Shown: positions 1 to 7,992, counted from the first letter of the stretch. The stretch: DNA of 12,328 bases from an uncultured Eubacterium sp. (GCA_910577295.1 CAJTLS010000052.1:1-12328); one strand, 5' to 3'. Notes: generated by a model from the sequence alone, not told the origin. Numbers and translations: made by a program.

Positions 1-536
1 GATTGCCCTCCTGATGCAGTTGTAGCGTTTCCTTCTGCGTGGGAACTGCTACCAGAGGCCGCTGTGGAAAGACCTTCGGAATGAGATTGTCCGCCGGAAG
101 CGGTTGTGGAATACCCCTCTGCGTGAGCAGATTCTTTTTCTGCTTTTGTTCGGTATCCTTCCGCATGAGAATCGCTTCCGCCTGCCTTTGTGTTCATCCC
201 TTCTGCGTGAGAACATGAGCCAACAGCTTCTACATTTTGCCCTTCTGCGTGGGAATAAATTCCAGAAGCAACCGACCCGGAACCGCCAGCATAACTTGCA
301 TCCCCCGTCGCATTTGCATTATATCCATGCTGTATGGAGCGTTTCCCAATAGTTTCTGCGTAATGTGCAGTCAAGTCCATGTTTTCATCGCCGTATATTT
401 CTCGCAACGCCCGGTTGTCCATTGCGATTTTAATACCTTCCTCGATATGATTCAGATTTTCTGCCAGTATCGGCGTAGTCTTGTCCGGCTTGTTCTTCCA
501 TTCTTCTACGGATTTCGTGTAGGTTTGTCTTGCCAT
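1..536 (-). CDS. Phage tail-fibre protein with YadA-like head repeats (3' end beyond the window)
   Basis: The frame opens with ATG at 536, preceded by a clear AAGGAGAG ribosome binding site, and stays open to the left edge, giving about 178 residues of an incomplete protein. The N-terminus (MARQTYTKSVEEWKNKPDKT) resembles the virion-attachment end of clostridial phage fibres. From about residue 85 there are tandem 14-residue units: SHAEGQNVEAVGSC, SHAEGMNTKAGGSD, SHAEGYRTKAEKES, AHAEGYSTTASGGQ, SHSEGLSTAASGSS, SHAEGNATTASGGQ. This SxAEGxxTxASG pattern is the left-handed beta-roll repeat known from YadA/Hia-type trimeric adhesin heads and from some phage fibres, so a homotrimeric host-contact fibre is inferred. 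It is the last visible gene of the minus-strand tail operon, 22 bases after the preceding stop. The C-terminal tip and any chaperone domain cannot be seen. Confidence 0.85.
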   Translation of the reverse strand, partial: MARQTYTKSVEEWKNKPDKTTPILAENLNHIEEGIKIAMDNRALREIYGDENMDLTAHYAETIGKRSIQHGYNANATGDASYAGGSGSVASGIYSHAEGQNVEAVGSCSHAEGMNTKAGGSDSHAEGYRTKAEKESAHAEGYSTTASGGQSHSEGLSTAASGSSSHAEGNATTASGGQ

Positions 537-558
537 ATCTTATCTCTCCTTACATCCC

Positions 559-1956
559 TTAAAAATATTGCATATTTACGATATAAATATAATTATTTTC
601 GGAATACTGAAAATAAAAATTGTTAATATACATAAATCCATACATTTGAAATTTGGGTGTTAGATATGTAAATCCAATCAACATTCCACCCATGACATCT
701 AGCTCGATTTCTCCATTATTAATGCTCGGAACTCCGACATACGATTGAATATTGCATGAATTTATATATATAATATCCTCGTTATATTCTTGCTCGGTTT
801 CCGCTTCAAATTTTACTGTAATTTTTCTGTTATTTTCTCCGTATACGTTAATTAATAAGATTTTATCGCTTATGTTTTTGAATTTTACATTTCCATCTAC
901 ATTCATTTCAAAAAAATATAAATACTCTGATGTTCCTGATAATTCTTTCACTTTCGCAAGAAAAACATATTTAGAAAATGACGCATATAATAATCTACTA
1001 TTAGGAAATGTTTCATGGAAATATATTCCATTAGCAGAACCGTCTGCATAATATTCTCCCAAATCTGCCACCATCTCCAAAGAAAAATTTTCCAAATCCC
1101 TTCTCATGATTTTGGTATGAGAATATCGTGTCCACTTCTTTTCTTCTCTATCGTAATAACGATTAGCGTTTTGTATGTAAAATAAATATTTCCCGAGAGC
1201 AATTCTTGCTACCGCTCCATTTAAAGTTCTGTCGGTTAATTCATTGTATGATAAATTATCTGTTACATTTGGTATTTTATCCATAAACTTTCTTTCGTTT
1301 CCATATTCATCAATTAATAAATAATTTATTATAGTACTTTTGTCCGAAGAATCCGTAGAACTTTTCCAAAATCCAAAAAAATCTCCTTTATGATATTCTG
1401 TGCTTTCTCTATTTCCATTAGAATAATATCCACAAATTATTGAATATCCAGATGTATTTATTTTTTTAACTTCATATTCCATGTTTTCATCAAATATAAA
1501 AAGTGTTTTTTCTACATTCGAATTAAGGCTATATTCAAGAACAGAATTTCCAACGGCTGTATGAGAAAGAGCGGAAAATTCGGAAAATTTTTTAAATTTT
1601 TTAAAATTTCTCGTTACGCACATACCGCCTTTTAATATTCCGTTAGAAAGATAATTTGTATCGCATACTGCTAAAGATTTTCCATAGCTTTCAATATGCC
1701 AAAGTATGATTCCATCAATACGTCCATAAGAGACCATTTTTTTTTCTACATAACCATCCAAAAAAAACAGAATAGATGTTTGGTCAAAAAGGTCATCTAT
1801 AAAAACAAAACATTTTTCTGGATATATTTTTTCCCAAACAAGCAGATTCCCTTTATACAACTTATCGTGAAAATAATAGCCATAAAATTTATCCATGCAA
1901 ATTATTTCTTTATGGTCTTTTCCCTGATAAATAAGTCTAGAGCTTTGTTTTCCCAT
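559..1956 (-). CDS. Probable phage tail fibre / receptor-binding protein
   Basis: A 465-residue protein beginning MGKQSSRLIYQGKDHKEI. From memory this resembles the start of tail proteins encoded after the baseplate hub in Lachnospiraceae phages. The rest is rich in aromatic and beta-strand-like segments (for example GKYLFYIQNANRYYDREEKK and MYGFMYINNFYFQYSENNYI), with no catalytic motif that I recognise. A beta-propeller or beta-sandwich receptor-binding protein is possible. The start overlaps the stop of the upstream hub gene by one base (TAATG), which implies translational coupling. Codon use is visibly more AT-rich than in the hub and small tail genes, as expected if the host-range module was exchanged. 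It lies between the hub and the YadA-repeat fibre. The tail role rests mainly on position and the N-terminus; the exact function is unproven. Confidence 0.65.
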   Translation of the reverse strand: MGKQSSRLIYQGKDHKEIICMDKFYGYYFHDKLYKGNLLVWEKIYPEKCFVFIDDLFDQTSILFFLDGYVEKKMVSYGRIDGIILWHIESYGKSLAVCDTNYLSNGILKGGMCVTRNFKKFKKFSEFSALSHTAVGNSVLEYSLNSNVEKTLFIFDENMEYEVKKINTSGYSIICGYYSNGNRESTEYHKGDFFGFWKSSTDSSDKSTIINYLLIDEYGNERKFMDKIPNVTDNLSYNELTDRTLNGAVARIALGKYLFYIQNANRYYDREEKKWTRYSHTKIMRRDLENFSLEMVADLGEYYADGSANGIYFHETFPNSRLLYASFSKYVFLAKVKELSGTSEYLYFFEMNVDGNVKFKNISDKILLINVYGENNRKITVKFEAETEQEYNEDIIYINSCNIQSYVGVPSINNGEIELDVMGGMLIGFTYLTPKFQMYGFMYINNFYFQYSENNYIYIVNMQYF

Positions 1957-3377
1957 TATTCTACCACCACAATTCCTTGTACAGCATATAATACATTACC
2001 GTCTGGATTGGACGGAAAATCTTCCACAGACGGAATGGATATAAGTTCTAACCCTCTCGTTCCTGATTCAATGTTAGAAAACATGTTATCTATATAATCC
2101 TTATCATATGTATAATCACTCACATACTCTTTTACATCTGTTCCGGCACTCTGTTTCAAAATATCAATCTGCGTCTGCAAATCTGTAACAAATTCCGTCT
2201 GATATTCCTCTCCCTGTGCACTGTAAGAATCTTTCAACGCCTGTATGCCGGAAAGTTCCCGATTTAAAATATAAAACGACTGCTGTTTATAAGGAATTTC
2301 ATCAGACTGTGCCGAACGGCTTTTCTGTCGCGCTTCCAATTCCTCATAGTCAATCATCATATACGTTACAGCATCAAGTCCGCACTCCAGAAATGGCAGT
2401 CCATTGTTCTGCGATGCAAAAGGGAAATAGGAAAATCCCTGTACATTTGGATAAATGTTTCCAGCTACATCAGAAAGCACATCCGCAGAAAGTCCATAGG
2501 TGAACATATTCCCCTGAATAATGTAATTATTCGTTCCGGTTCCATATGTCACGCCTGCATCGTTTTCTGTCTGTCGTATCGTCAATTTATCTACTGGTTT
2601 TACAGAATATTCTTCGTAGTCAACCTTTCTATAAAAAGCGAAATCCGTTGCGGCAACTTCATTATATCCACCGGAACTCTGTGCCAATCCGGGGAACACG
2701 TCAGGGCCCGGAAACAGTGTTTCAGAAGGATATGCTCCGGGTTCTTCGATTGCCCCCAGTATTCTATACTCAAACTGTCCGTTCCGGTTAATAATCCCGA
2801 ACGCGCCGTTAATCTGGCAAACCGCCTTGATAACGGATAATGCCTGTAAAGTATTTGGTTCATATTGTTTTTGTATGGTTATGCCGTCGTTCGGAAGCTC
2901 CGTTTCCACCTGTGTTATCCCGATGTATGCAAAAAGACTGTCCCGAATCTGCTTCAAAGTTGTCGGAAATGTCAATGATTTATACCATCCGGCAACATCC
3001 TTATTGCCTTTTGTATACAGTTCATCATATGCAACAATTTCTTTTATCTGCTTGTTGCTCTGCTTCATCGCAGAATCAACGATTCCATGAAAAAGCGGGA
3101 TTGGCGCATCCTCCGTCCCATCCGTGCATATCTGGACCGTCATTTTTAACCCCTTTACATCCGCCTTTAGGCCATGCACACTGATTTTGAATTTACTGGC
3201 TATACAGCCAACAAATTCGATGCTTTTACTCTGTACCAGAGATTCCGAAAGGTGCATTGTCTCTGAATATAAACTTTTTGTGCCTATCGTCAGGCCAATC
3301 TGTGGAAAATACAGTGTCAGGTGCTTTGTAACGCTGTTTCCGTGATATGCAGTCTTTATGTTATCCGGTACATTCAT
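1956..3377 (-). CDS. Phage baseplate hub / tail-associated protein (putative)
   Basis: A 473-residue protein starting MNVPDNIKTAYHGNSVTKHL, with AGGAAG and GGGAG purine runs upstream of the ATG. The N-terminal 120 or so residues have alternating strands and the phrase PLFHGIVDSAM followed by IKEIVAYDELY. That layout is common in siphovirus hub proteins related to T4 gp27 and phage Tal N-termini, where small-domain strands precede a 'modified output' domain. There is no obvious peptidase or lysozyme motif at the C-terminus, so it may be a hub without the cell-wall hydrolase extension. It sits 18 bases after the small tail gene and overlaps the start of the next gene by one base. The order tape measure - small tail protein - hub - fibre matches Gram-positive siphovirus tails. 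The assignment rests on context plus weak pattern similarity. Confidence 0.6.
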   Translation of the reverse strand: MNVPDNIKTAYHGNSVTKHLTLYFPQIGLTIGTKSLYSETMHLSESLVQSKSIEFVGCIASKFKISVHGLKADVKGLKMTVQICTDGTEDAPIPLFHGIVDSAMKQSNKQIKEIVAYDELYTKGNKDVAGWYKSLTFPTTLKQIRDSLFAYIGITQVETELPNDGITIQKQYEPNTLQALSVIKAVCQINGAFGIINRNGQFEYRILGAIEEPGAYPSETLFPGPDVFPGLAQSSGGYNEVAATDFAFYRKVDYEEYSVKPVDKLTIRQTENDAGVTYGTGTNNYIIQGNMFTYGLSADVLSDVAGNIYPNVQGFSYFPFASQNNGLPFLECGLDAVTYMMIDYEELEARQKSRSAQSDEIPYKQQSFYILNRELSGIQALKDSYSAQGEEYQTEFVTDLQTQIDILKQSAGTDVKEYVSDYTYDKDYIDNMFSNIESGTRGLELISIPSVEDFPSNPDGNVLYAVQGIVVVE

Positions 3378-3395
3378 GCTCCCGTACTTCCTTTC

Positions 3396-3797
3396 CTAAT
3401 ACTCTATAAATAACCATTGCATTTCCCCATATTTCACAGGGATACCTTCAGCATTCACTTCTTCCCGGTTAAATTCAAAACTGGGGTCAAGATAGAAATG
3501 ACCCGTTTTGAACGCCCCGCTTTCATCATCATAATAGGTACAGTTCGCGTCCCGCTCACTGTAATTGATATAATTGGACGTCATTCCACTCATAATCGCA
3601 CGCAGTTCATCACCACTCATGGGAAGTGTCGTGAATTTTATCTGTGATTTCGTATGGGCAAGAGCGTTCCTCTGGGTGACTCCATACCCATCTGTGTAAC
3701 TGTCCATATCCTGTCGCTGGTTCGGCGCCGCAGAGACGCCGCCCCATTTTATGTATTTGTCCGGGAAACTAAAGTTTCCAAAGCTGAACTGTGCCAT
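3396..3797 (-). CDS. Small phage tail protein, possibly DUF6711-like
   Basis: A 133-residue protein, MAQFSFGNFSFPDKYIKWGG at the start and MQWLFIEY at the end. AAAGGGG lies just upstream of the ATG, 12 bases after the tape measure stop. There is no signal peptide or membrane segment. It is a compact, strand-rich protein with Tyr/Asp/Asn-rich loops (NYINYSERDANCTYYDDESG). Proteins of this size directly after the tape measure in Clostridia phages are usually distal-tail or tail-completion components. The overall shape recalls the DUF6711 phage family, but I cannot confirm membership by eye. The tail role is inferred from its place between the tape measure and hub genes. Confidence 0.6.
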   Translation of the reverse strand: MAQFSFGNFSFPDKYIKWGGVSAAPNQRQDMDSYTDGYGVTQRNALAHTKSQIKFTTLPMSGDELRAIMSGMTSNYINYSERDANCTYYDDESGAFKTGHFYLDPSFEFNREEVNAEGIPVKYGEMQWLFIEY

Positions 3798-3809
3798 AAT
3801 GTCCCCTTT

Positions 3810-6800
3810 TTATGAAAAAGCTATTTTCCCACCATGTTGTTTTTTGTACTCCGCCGCATACTTTTCCATAATTCGGAAAAATACCTGTCCATCCACGGAA
3901 AATTCGTAAACGTTATTTCCGCTGTTGCTGTTATTTGCCCCGGAAAGCCCAATTTCTGCAAGGGATTCCATAAACGCCTGTTTCATCGTTGATAACGGAG
4001 AAACAATTTCTGTCTCCTGATTATTATCTCCAAGAACCGCAAGATGCTGCCGCATCGTCCGGGGGATGACCTGTCCGGTTGCGTATCCGGGAAACTCCAC
4101 GGTTTCCAGTCCGGCTATGGCGGCATTAACGGATGGGTTCATGCTGTATGTCGTGGCGCGGCCAGTGCGTAGGGCGCCGCCCATTGCGCTGCCGAGTTTG
4201 CCGGAGGTCATGCTGCGGACGGCGGTATTTACCTGGCTAAATAAATTTAATATAGATTGTATCTTATTAACCAACCATTGTATTTTTTCTTGTACCCATG
4301 TAATAACCGTATTCCAGGTAGATTTTAAGCCATTAAGCAACCCAGAAACGATATATTTCCCCATTTCTTCCATTACAGTAGATGGACTATGAATGCCAAA
4401 AGCGTTTTTAAATCCATCAATAAACGGTTGAAAAATATGCTCCTTAATCCAAGCGCCAATATCATAAAGAGCATCCCCAATCCCTTTGAGAATACCAAGA
4501 ACTACATTTCCGCCGCATTCTTCTATTTTCTCTTGGAAAAATTCTCTTGCCGCTTCTACTCCTTCTGCGATTAGTCCGCCAAGAAATGCCGCTAGGCCAC
4601 CAAACGCCGCTCCTATCGCTTCAAATGACGACTCTGCGACACCCGCCCAGTCTATGTTAACAAGAAACTCTTTTGCCTTTTCTCCAAGTGCCCACCAGTC
4701 GATGTTTTCTATAGTTTCTGTCATGGAGTCAAAAAATCCAATTACCATATCTGATGCGGCTTTTGCCAGTTCTGTCATGTCCATAGACTCAATAAGTCCT
4801 GCAAAAAATTCAATAGCAACCCTTATTTTTGTTGATAACATCTTTCCAAAATCTTTCCAGTCAATCTTTGATATAGCATCAGATAATGACTTTCCTATTT
4901 TTCTTCCGATTTCTAACCAATCGACGGTGTCGAAAAATGTATTTATAGTATCAACAAATGTATTAACAAAATTTGAAACAGAATTTGCCAAAGAATCCCA
5001 ATTTAAGTTTTCTGCAAACGCATTTATTGCATCGCCAAGACCTTTCGCCCCTGTTACAAAAGTGTCATATATCAATTCCCAGTCTATATTTTCAAAGAAC
5101 CCGTTTATCGTATCTGCGATAAACTTTCCTACGGATTCCCAGTGCAGATTGTGCACAAAAGCATTTAAAAACTCAAAAACCGTATTTATGGCTTCTATGA
5201 GCGTTTTGCCGATAGAATAACCAAGCCCTTCTACTTCTACGAATCCATTTATTAACGTAGCAATGCTCTTTCCGATTTTGCGCGCTGTTTCCTTTATTTC
5301 ATCCCACGGAATATTGTCCAAAGCAGACTTTAACTTTTCTCCAAGAAACTTTCCCAACTCATAAAAATCGGAATTTTCCCACATATCTTTCAGCCACTTT
5401 GCAATATCCTTGAATTTATCAGATATTGGAATCTCTTCAAACATCGTTCCAAGACCCGTATCTTCTTCTTTGCTTTTTTCGTTTTCTTTTGCATTTTCGG
5501 AAGTAAGCACATTAAGCTTGTCGAGTGGACTAAGCTGTTTTTTTATTGCTTTTGTTTCATCCCCGGTAGCCTCTGCCGCATCTTTCGATGCCTCCACCGA
5601 TTGCTTTATCTCCTTTGTATATGTCTTTCTGCCCATAAGCGAGGCCATAAGCTGTCCAACCGCATTAGCCGCCTTTGTAACCCATTCTACAAGTCTTTGA
5701 ATGTATGGAATTGCTGTCTCTACAATAGGGACAAAAGCGGATGCTAAGGAATTTTTCATAGTCAAAAGACTGGCTTTCAAATTGTCAACCGACGACTTAA
5801 ATTTCAGATTGTCATTATATAAATTCGTAAATCCTTCTTTTATCGCATTAACCGTAAATGAAAACATCCTTCTTATTTGTTTTAATATAAAGAAAGACAT
5901 CACTATTCCTTTGACTCTTGCACCAAATTTAGAAAGTGATACATCAGACTTATTTACATGTTGTGTAATCCGTGAAAATACGCTTTTGGCAACATTACCG
6001 AGATTCCTAAATGAATCTGCTGCGTAGTCTTTCACTGTACTTCCTAATTTTAAAAATACATTTACCAGTCCTTGTGCACCTTTTTTTACTGTTGCAATAG
6101 GTATATCAATAAGACCTTTTCCTATTTTTGAAAAAGCATTTCTTACAGATTCTCCAAGACTAATATAAGATTCTCGTGCTTGTGCCGCATTTTCTCTAAG
6201 ACTGCGGATTCCATTAATTTGTGTCTGCGCATCTAACAATTCTTTAGCAGCATTATCATATTCAAGATAGCCTTCTGTAACTCCCGCTTTTTTTAAATCT
6301 GCTATCTCCCTTAAAAGCTCTTTTTCACGCTCCAAAAGGTTAACAAGTCTCTCGTCTGATACTGTCGCATTGGCTTTAATATCTGCTAAACGCTGTTCTT
6401 CTTCTGCAATCTGTGATTGTAATTCCGACTGCCTTTGTGTGTCTGCCGCCATTTTTTGTTTAAGCTGTTCCATTTGTTCAGATAATTGAGCGTGTTTTTC
6501 TGCATCTGGACCGATTGTAAAGGCTTTTCCATCATTAATAAGATTTTGCTGTTCACTTTTTAAACGCATAAGAGAATCTTGTAATTTAGCAAGACGTTTT
6601 TCAGTATCTTTATTTATTGGAATATCAAGCATCAAAGATTCATCAATAAGCCCTTTAGCTTCTTTTATATCCTTTTCTACTTTTTCAATTTCATCTTGAA
6701 GCCTTTGAAATTCTATCGTTGGCGTTTTTGCATTTTGAAGCGCATCCATTTCAGAACGCAAAGAGACCATTTCGTCAGCGTTCTTAACTATCTCGTTTTC

Positions 6801-6878
6801 AAGCCGTTCAAGCTGTACCATAGCACTTTTTGTATTCATTCTTGCATCAATTCGTATACTCGCATCATAATTTGCCAT
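3810..6878 (-). CDS. Phage tail tape measure protein
   Basis: This 1022-residue protein sets tail length and is expected to be threaded through the tail tube. I chose ATG at 6876-6878 (MANYDASIRIDARMNTK) because GGAGA sits directly upstream. The same frame is open to 6935, but that extension translates a structured non-coding repeat. Residues about 15-245 are Glu/Lys/Gln-rich coiled coil. A hydrophobic stretch (IVMSFFILKQIRRMFSF) lies near 322-343 and another near 375-415. Residues about 520-755 hold roughly nine units centred on (N/S)-(I/L/V)-(D/N/H/P)-W, for example NIPWDEI, NLHWESV, NIDWELI, NLNWDSL, TVDWLEI and KIDWKDF. At about 826-835 is the FGIHSPSTVM motif typical of tape measure C-termini. 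It is the first gene of the visible tail operon. The chaperone and major tail genes that normally precede it are missing here, replaced by divergent cargo. Confidence 0.93.
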   Translation of the reverse strand: MANYDASIRIDARMNTKSAMVQLERLENEIVKNADEMVSLRSEMDALQNAKTPTIEFQRLQDEIEKVEKDIKEAKGLIDESLMLDIPINKDTEKRLAKLQDSLMRLKSEQQNLINDGKAFTIGPDAEKHAQLSEQMEQLKQKMAADTQRQSELQSQIAEEEQRLADIKANATVSDERLVNLLEREKELLREIADLKKAGVTEGYLEYDNAAKELLDAQTQINGIRSLRENAAQARESYISLGESVRNAFSKIGKGLIDIPIATVKKGAQGLVNVFLKLGSTVKDYAADSFRNLGNVAKSVFSRITQHVNKSDVSLSKFGARVKGIVMSFFILKQIRRMFSFTVNAIKEGFTNLYNDNLKFKSSVDNLKASLLTMKNSLASAFVPIVETAIPYIQRLVEWVTKAANAVGQLMASLMGRKTYTKEIKQSVEASKDAAEATGDETKAIKKQLSPLDKLNVLTSENAKENEKSKEEDTGLGTMFEEIPISDKFKDIAKWLKDMWENSDFYELGKFLGEKLKSALDNIPWDEIKETARKIGKSIATLINGFVEVEGLGYSIGKTLIEAINTVFEFLNAFVHNLHWESVGKFIADTINGFFENIDWELIYDTFVTGAKGLGDAINAFAENLNWDSLANSVSNFVNTFVDTINTFFDTVDWLEIGRKIGKSLSDAISKIDWKDFGKMLSTKIRVAIEFFAGLIESMDMTELAKAASDMVIGFFDSMTETIENIDWWALGEKAKEFLVNIDWAGVAESSFEAIGAAFGGLAAFLGGLIAEGVEAAREFFQEKIEECGGNVVLGILKGIGDALYDIGAWIKEHIFQPFIDGFKNAFGIHSPSTVMEEMGKYIVSGLLNGLKSTWNTVITWVQEKIQWLVNKIQSILNLFSQVNTAVRSMTSGKLGSAMGGALRTGRATTYSMNPSVNAAIAGLETVEFPGYATGQVIPRTMRQHLAVLGDNNQETEIVSPLSTMKQAFMESLAEIGLSGANNSNSGNNVYEFSVDGQVFFRIMEKYAAEYKKQHGGKIAFS

Positions 6879-6887
6879 AATCTCTCC

Positions 6888-6981
6888 AAAAATAAAAGAT
6901 GCCAGAAGTACGCAAAACGCACTTGCTGGCACCATTTAGCCCTTCACCTGTGCCAATTCACAGGCTGACATGATTTACTTT
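6888..6981 (-). ncRNA. Structured RNA or leader, copy 1 (terminator/antiterminator-like), upstream of the tape measure gene
   Basis: Read on the minus strand, a start near 6981 is predicted from an extended -10 (TGGTAAGAT, 6988-6996). The RNA forms hairpin 1 (CCUGUG/CACAGG, 6947-6964), then a hairpin with TGCCAG/CTGGCA at its base (6900-6931) and a U-rich tail (6887-6898), which is a rho-independent terminator. An alternative helix pairs TGGCAC in the hairpin 1 region with GTGCCA at the 5' arm of the terminator. In copy 2 the same helix is TGGCAT/ATGCCA, a compensatory change. G-U pairs replace Watson-Crick pairs elsewhere, and these are possible only on this strand. It ends at the GGAGA of the tape measure gene, so it could be an attenuating leader or an independent small RNA. 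I do not recognise a named family. Confidence 0.6.
6900..6931 (-). terminator. Rho-independent terminator of structured RNA copy 1
   Basis: The outer stem TGCCAG/CTGGCA is followed, after one bulged base, by AAGT/ACTT and an inner GCG/CGT helix with a G-U pair. The minus-strand T-run TCTTTTATTTTT (6887-6898) follows. It would stop minus-strand transcription just before the tape measure ribosome binding site unless antiterminated. Confidence 0.65.
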
Positions 6982-6987
6982 TTACTT

Positions 6988-6996
6988 ATCTTACCA
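6988..6996 (-). promoter_or_regulatory. Extended -10 promoter element of structured RNA copy 1
   Basis: The minus strand reads TGG-TAAGAT, an extended -10 with the TGn element, about 7 bases before the predicted RNA start. No convincing -35 is conserved between the copies, since conservation starts at AATATGG just upstream. The element is identical in both copies. Confidence 0.4.
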
Positions 6997-7073
6997 TATT
7001 ACAAGAGAAATTTGAACTACTTTTTCAGGAAATCTATCTCATTTTTGATGACATTACATAACCAATTTTGCCT

Positions 7074-7128
7074 CATTCTTTGTTAATTTTGCTATCAGTC
7101 TTGTTTTTTAACTTTACGCTGTTAGAAT
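7074..7128 (+). promoter_or_regulatory. Conserved promoter and upstream box of the LRR gene (unit A)
   Basis: Box CATTCTTTGTTAATTTT (7074-7090), 10 bases, -35 TTGTTT (7101-7106), 16 bases, -10 TAGAAT (7123-7128). The same three elements with identical spacing occur at 8169-8223 and 9583-9637. The AAGGAGG ribosome binding site is at 7139-7145. The conserved box just upstream of -35 suggests an activator or sigma-contact site. Confidence 0.7.
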
Positions 7129-7150
7129 AATAAAAAGCAAGGAGGGCTCT

Positions 7151-7846
7151 ATGAAAAAAATATTAAAAATAATCCTTTTGATAGTCGTGATTATATGTTT
7201 GCTTACCACCTTATCCAAATATAAAAAAGCAGATGCAACTGTAAATACAGAAATACAAACTAATATTCCGCCTAAAGAAGAACATGGAGTCACCGGAATA
7301 GATATCGTAAAATCAGAAAATAATGATTATAATTATCTTGAAGATTTTCAATATGAATTGTTAGAAGATAGAATAATTCTAAAAAAATACACTGGAAAAG
7401 AAAGTATTCTTGAGATAAAATCTTCATACAGTGTAGATGGCATAGAGTATTATACTGATTTATCTGACTTTCAAGTCGGTATAGGAAATCAGAAAGTTTC
7501 AACCCTGATACTCTGCGAAGGTATCAAAGAAGTAAAAGACTCAATTTTTAATTCATGCAACGTAGAAAAAGTATATTTCCCAAAGAGTATGTCAAAAGTA
7601 TATGATAATACACTTGCATATATGCACCCAGACGATGGAAAGCTCATAAAGGTATATTATGGCGGCACACAAGAAGATTGGCTAAATATTTTTACCGAAT
7701 ATCACCGTACCGATATAAAGGATGCAGAATGGGGAACTGAAAAAGGAAAAGCTGCGGCTGATAAATTTAATGAAATGATGGGTTCTGAATATGATAGCTC
7801 ATTATTTGAATATTTCTTTTCAGCAAGTCCTGATGATTTAAAATGA
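7151..7846 (+). CDS. Membrane-anchored BspA-type leucine-rich repeat protein
   Basis: A 231-residue protein with AAGGAGG five bases before the ATG. Residues 3-20 (ILKIILLIVVIICLLTTL) form a membrane anchor or uncleaved signal. The VIIC there is a poor lipobox, so lipidation is unlikely. After a charged linker, residues about 65-180 look like LRR_5/BspA-type repeats: VSTLILCEGIKEVKDSIF, then NVEKVYFPKSMSKVYDNT, then the cap phrase KVYYGGTQEDWLNI. That last phrase closely matches the YYGGTxxDW ending common in Clostridia BspA-like proteins. The C-terminus is acidic with no wall-sorting motif. Such domains mediate protein binding at the cell surface. A prophage copy could act in lysogenic conversion, adhesion or blocking of other phages, which is inference only. 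The gene is flanked by the two 102-base repeats. Confidence 0.7.
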   Translation: MKKILKIILLIVVIICLLTTLSKYKKADATVNTEIQTNIPPKEEHGVTGIDIVKSENNDYNYLEDFQYELLEDRIILKKYTGKESILEIKSSYSVDGIEYYTDLSDFQVGIGNQKVSTLILCEGIKEVKDSIFNSCNVEKVYFPKSMSKVYDNTLAYMHPDDGKLIKVYYGGTQEDWLNIFTEYHRTDIKDAEWGTEKGKAAADKFNEMMGSEYDSSLFEYFFSASPDDLK

Positions 7847-7890
7847 ATAAAAGCAAAGAAGAATATCTATGGTTCTTATTATTACTGTAA
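7843..7890 (+). CDS. Tiny coupled ORF (15 residues), possible gene remnant
   Basis: ATG overlaps the LRR gene stop as ATGA and encodes MNKSKEEYLWFLLLL before TAA. The charged start followed by a hydrophobic run looks like the beginning of a membrane protein that was cut off. No Shine-Dalgarno is present beyond the overlap. It could be chance; function unknown. Confidence 0.25.
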   Translation: MNKSKEEYLWFLLLL

Positions 7891-7962
7891 TTTGGTGAAA
7901 AATTTTCCACCCATTAAAGCCAACCTTAATCGACATTAATTCAATATTGTGTATCAGTTTGA

Positions 7963-7992
7963 CGGCGGATTTCTCCGCCGCCTTTTATTTTG
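7963..7992 (+). terminator. Rho-independent terminator after the LRR gene
   Basis: A perfect 7-bp stem CGGCGGA/TCCGCCG with loop TTTC (7963-7980) is followed by CCTTTTATTTT. It isolates the LRR gene from the nuclease gene. The rest of 7891-8001 holds only a weak GGTG...CACC hairpin near 7895-7912, and I see no other gene there. Confidence 0.85.

Larger units (their letters stand above)
6899..7000. repeat. 102-base direct repeat, copy 1
   Basis: This segment is nearly identical to 8002-8103: same length, no indels, and about a dozen substitutions, mostly C/T or G/A. The two copies bracket the LRR gene and its promoter in a unit of about 1.1 kb. The last 50 bases or so, from the first-hairpin 3' arm through TTACTTATCTTACCATATT, are identical between copies. 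The left part varies in ways that keep RNA pairing on the minus strand. Confidence 0.9.

Noticed and set aside
104..626. Overlapping plus-strand ORFs opposite the tail-fibre genes
   Set aside because: They mirror the 42-base repeats of the minus-strand fibre gene and the 3' end of its neighbour, and have no initiation signals.
4486..5220. 244-codon plus-strand ORF opposite the tape measure gene
   Set aside because: It is antisense to the tape measure repeats, Ser/Phe/Ile-rich without domain features, and has no ribosome binding site.
6879..6935. Upstream ATG extending the tape measure protein by 19 residues (MVPASAFCVLLASFIFGEI)
   Set aside because: It translates the terminator stem of the duplicated structured RNA and has no ribosome binding site. 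The ATG at 6878 has GGAGA directly upstream.
6940..6981. Short peptide ORF MSACELAQVKG in structured RNA copy 1 as a leader peptide
   Set aside because: It has no Shine-Dalgarno, and copy 2 has an early stop after MSACELA, so the peptide is not conserved whereas the RNA pairing is.
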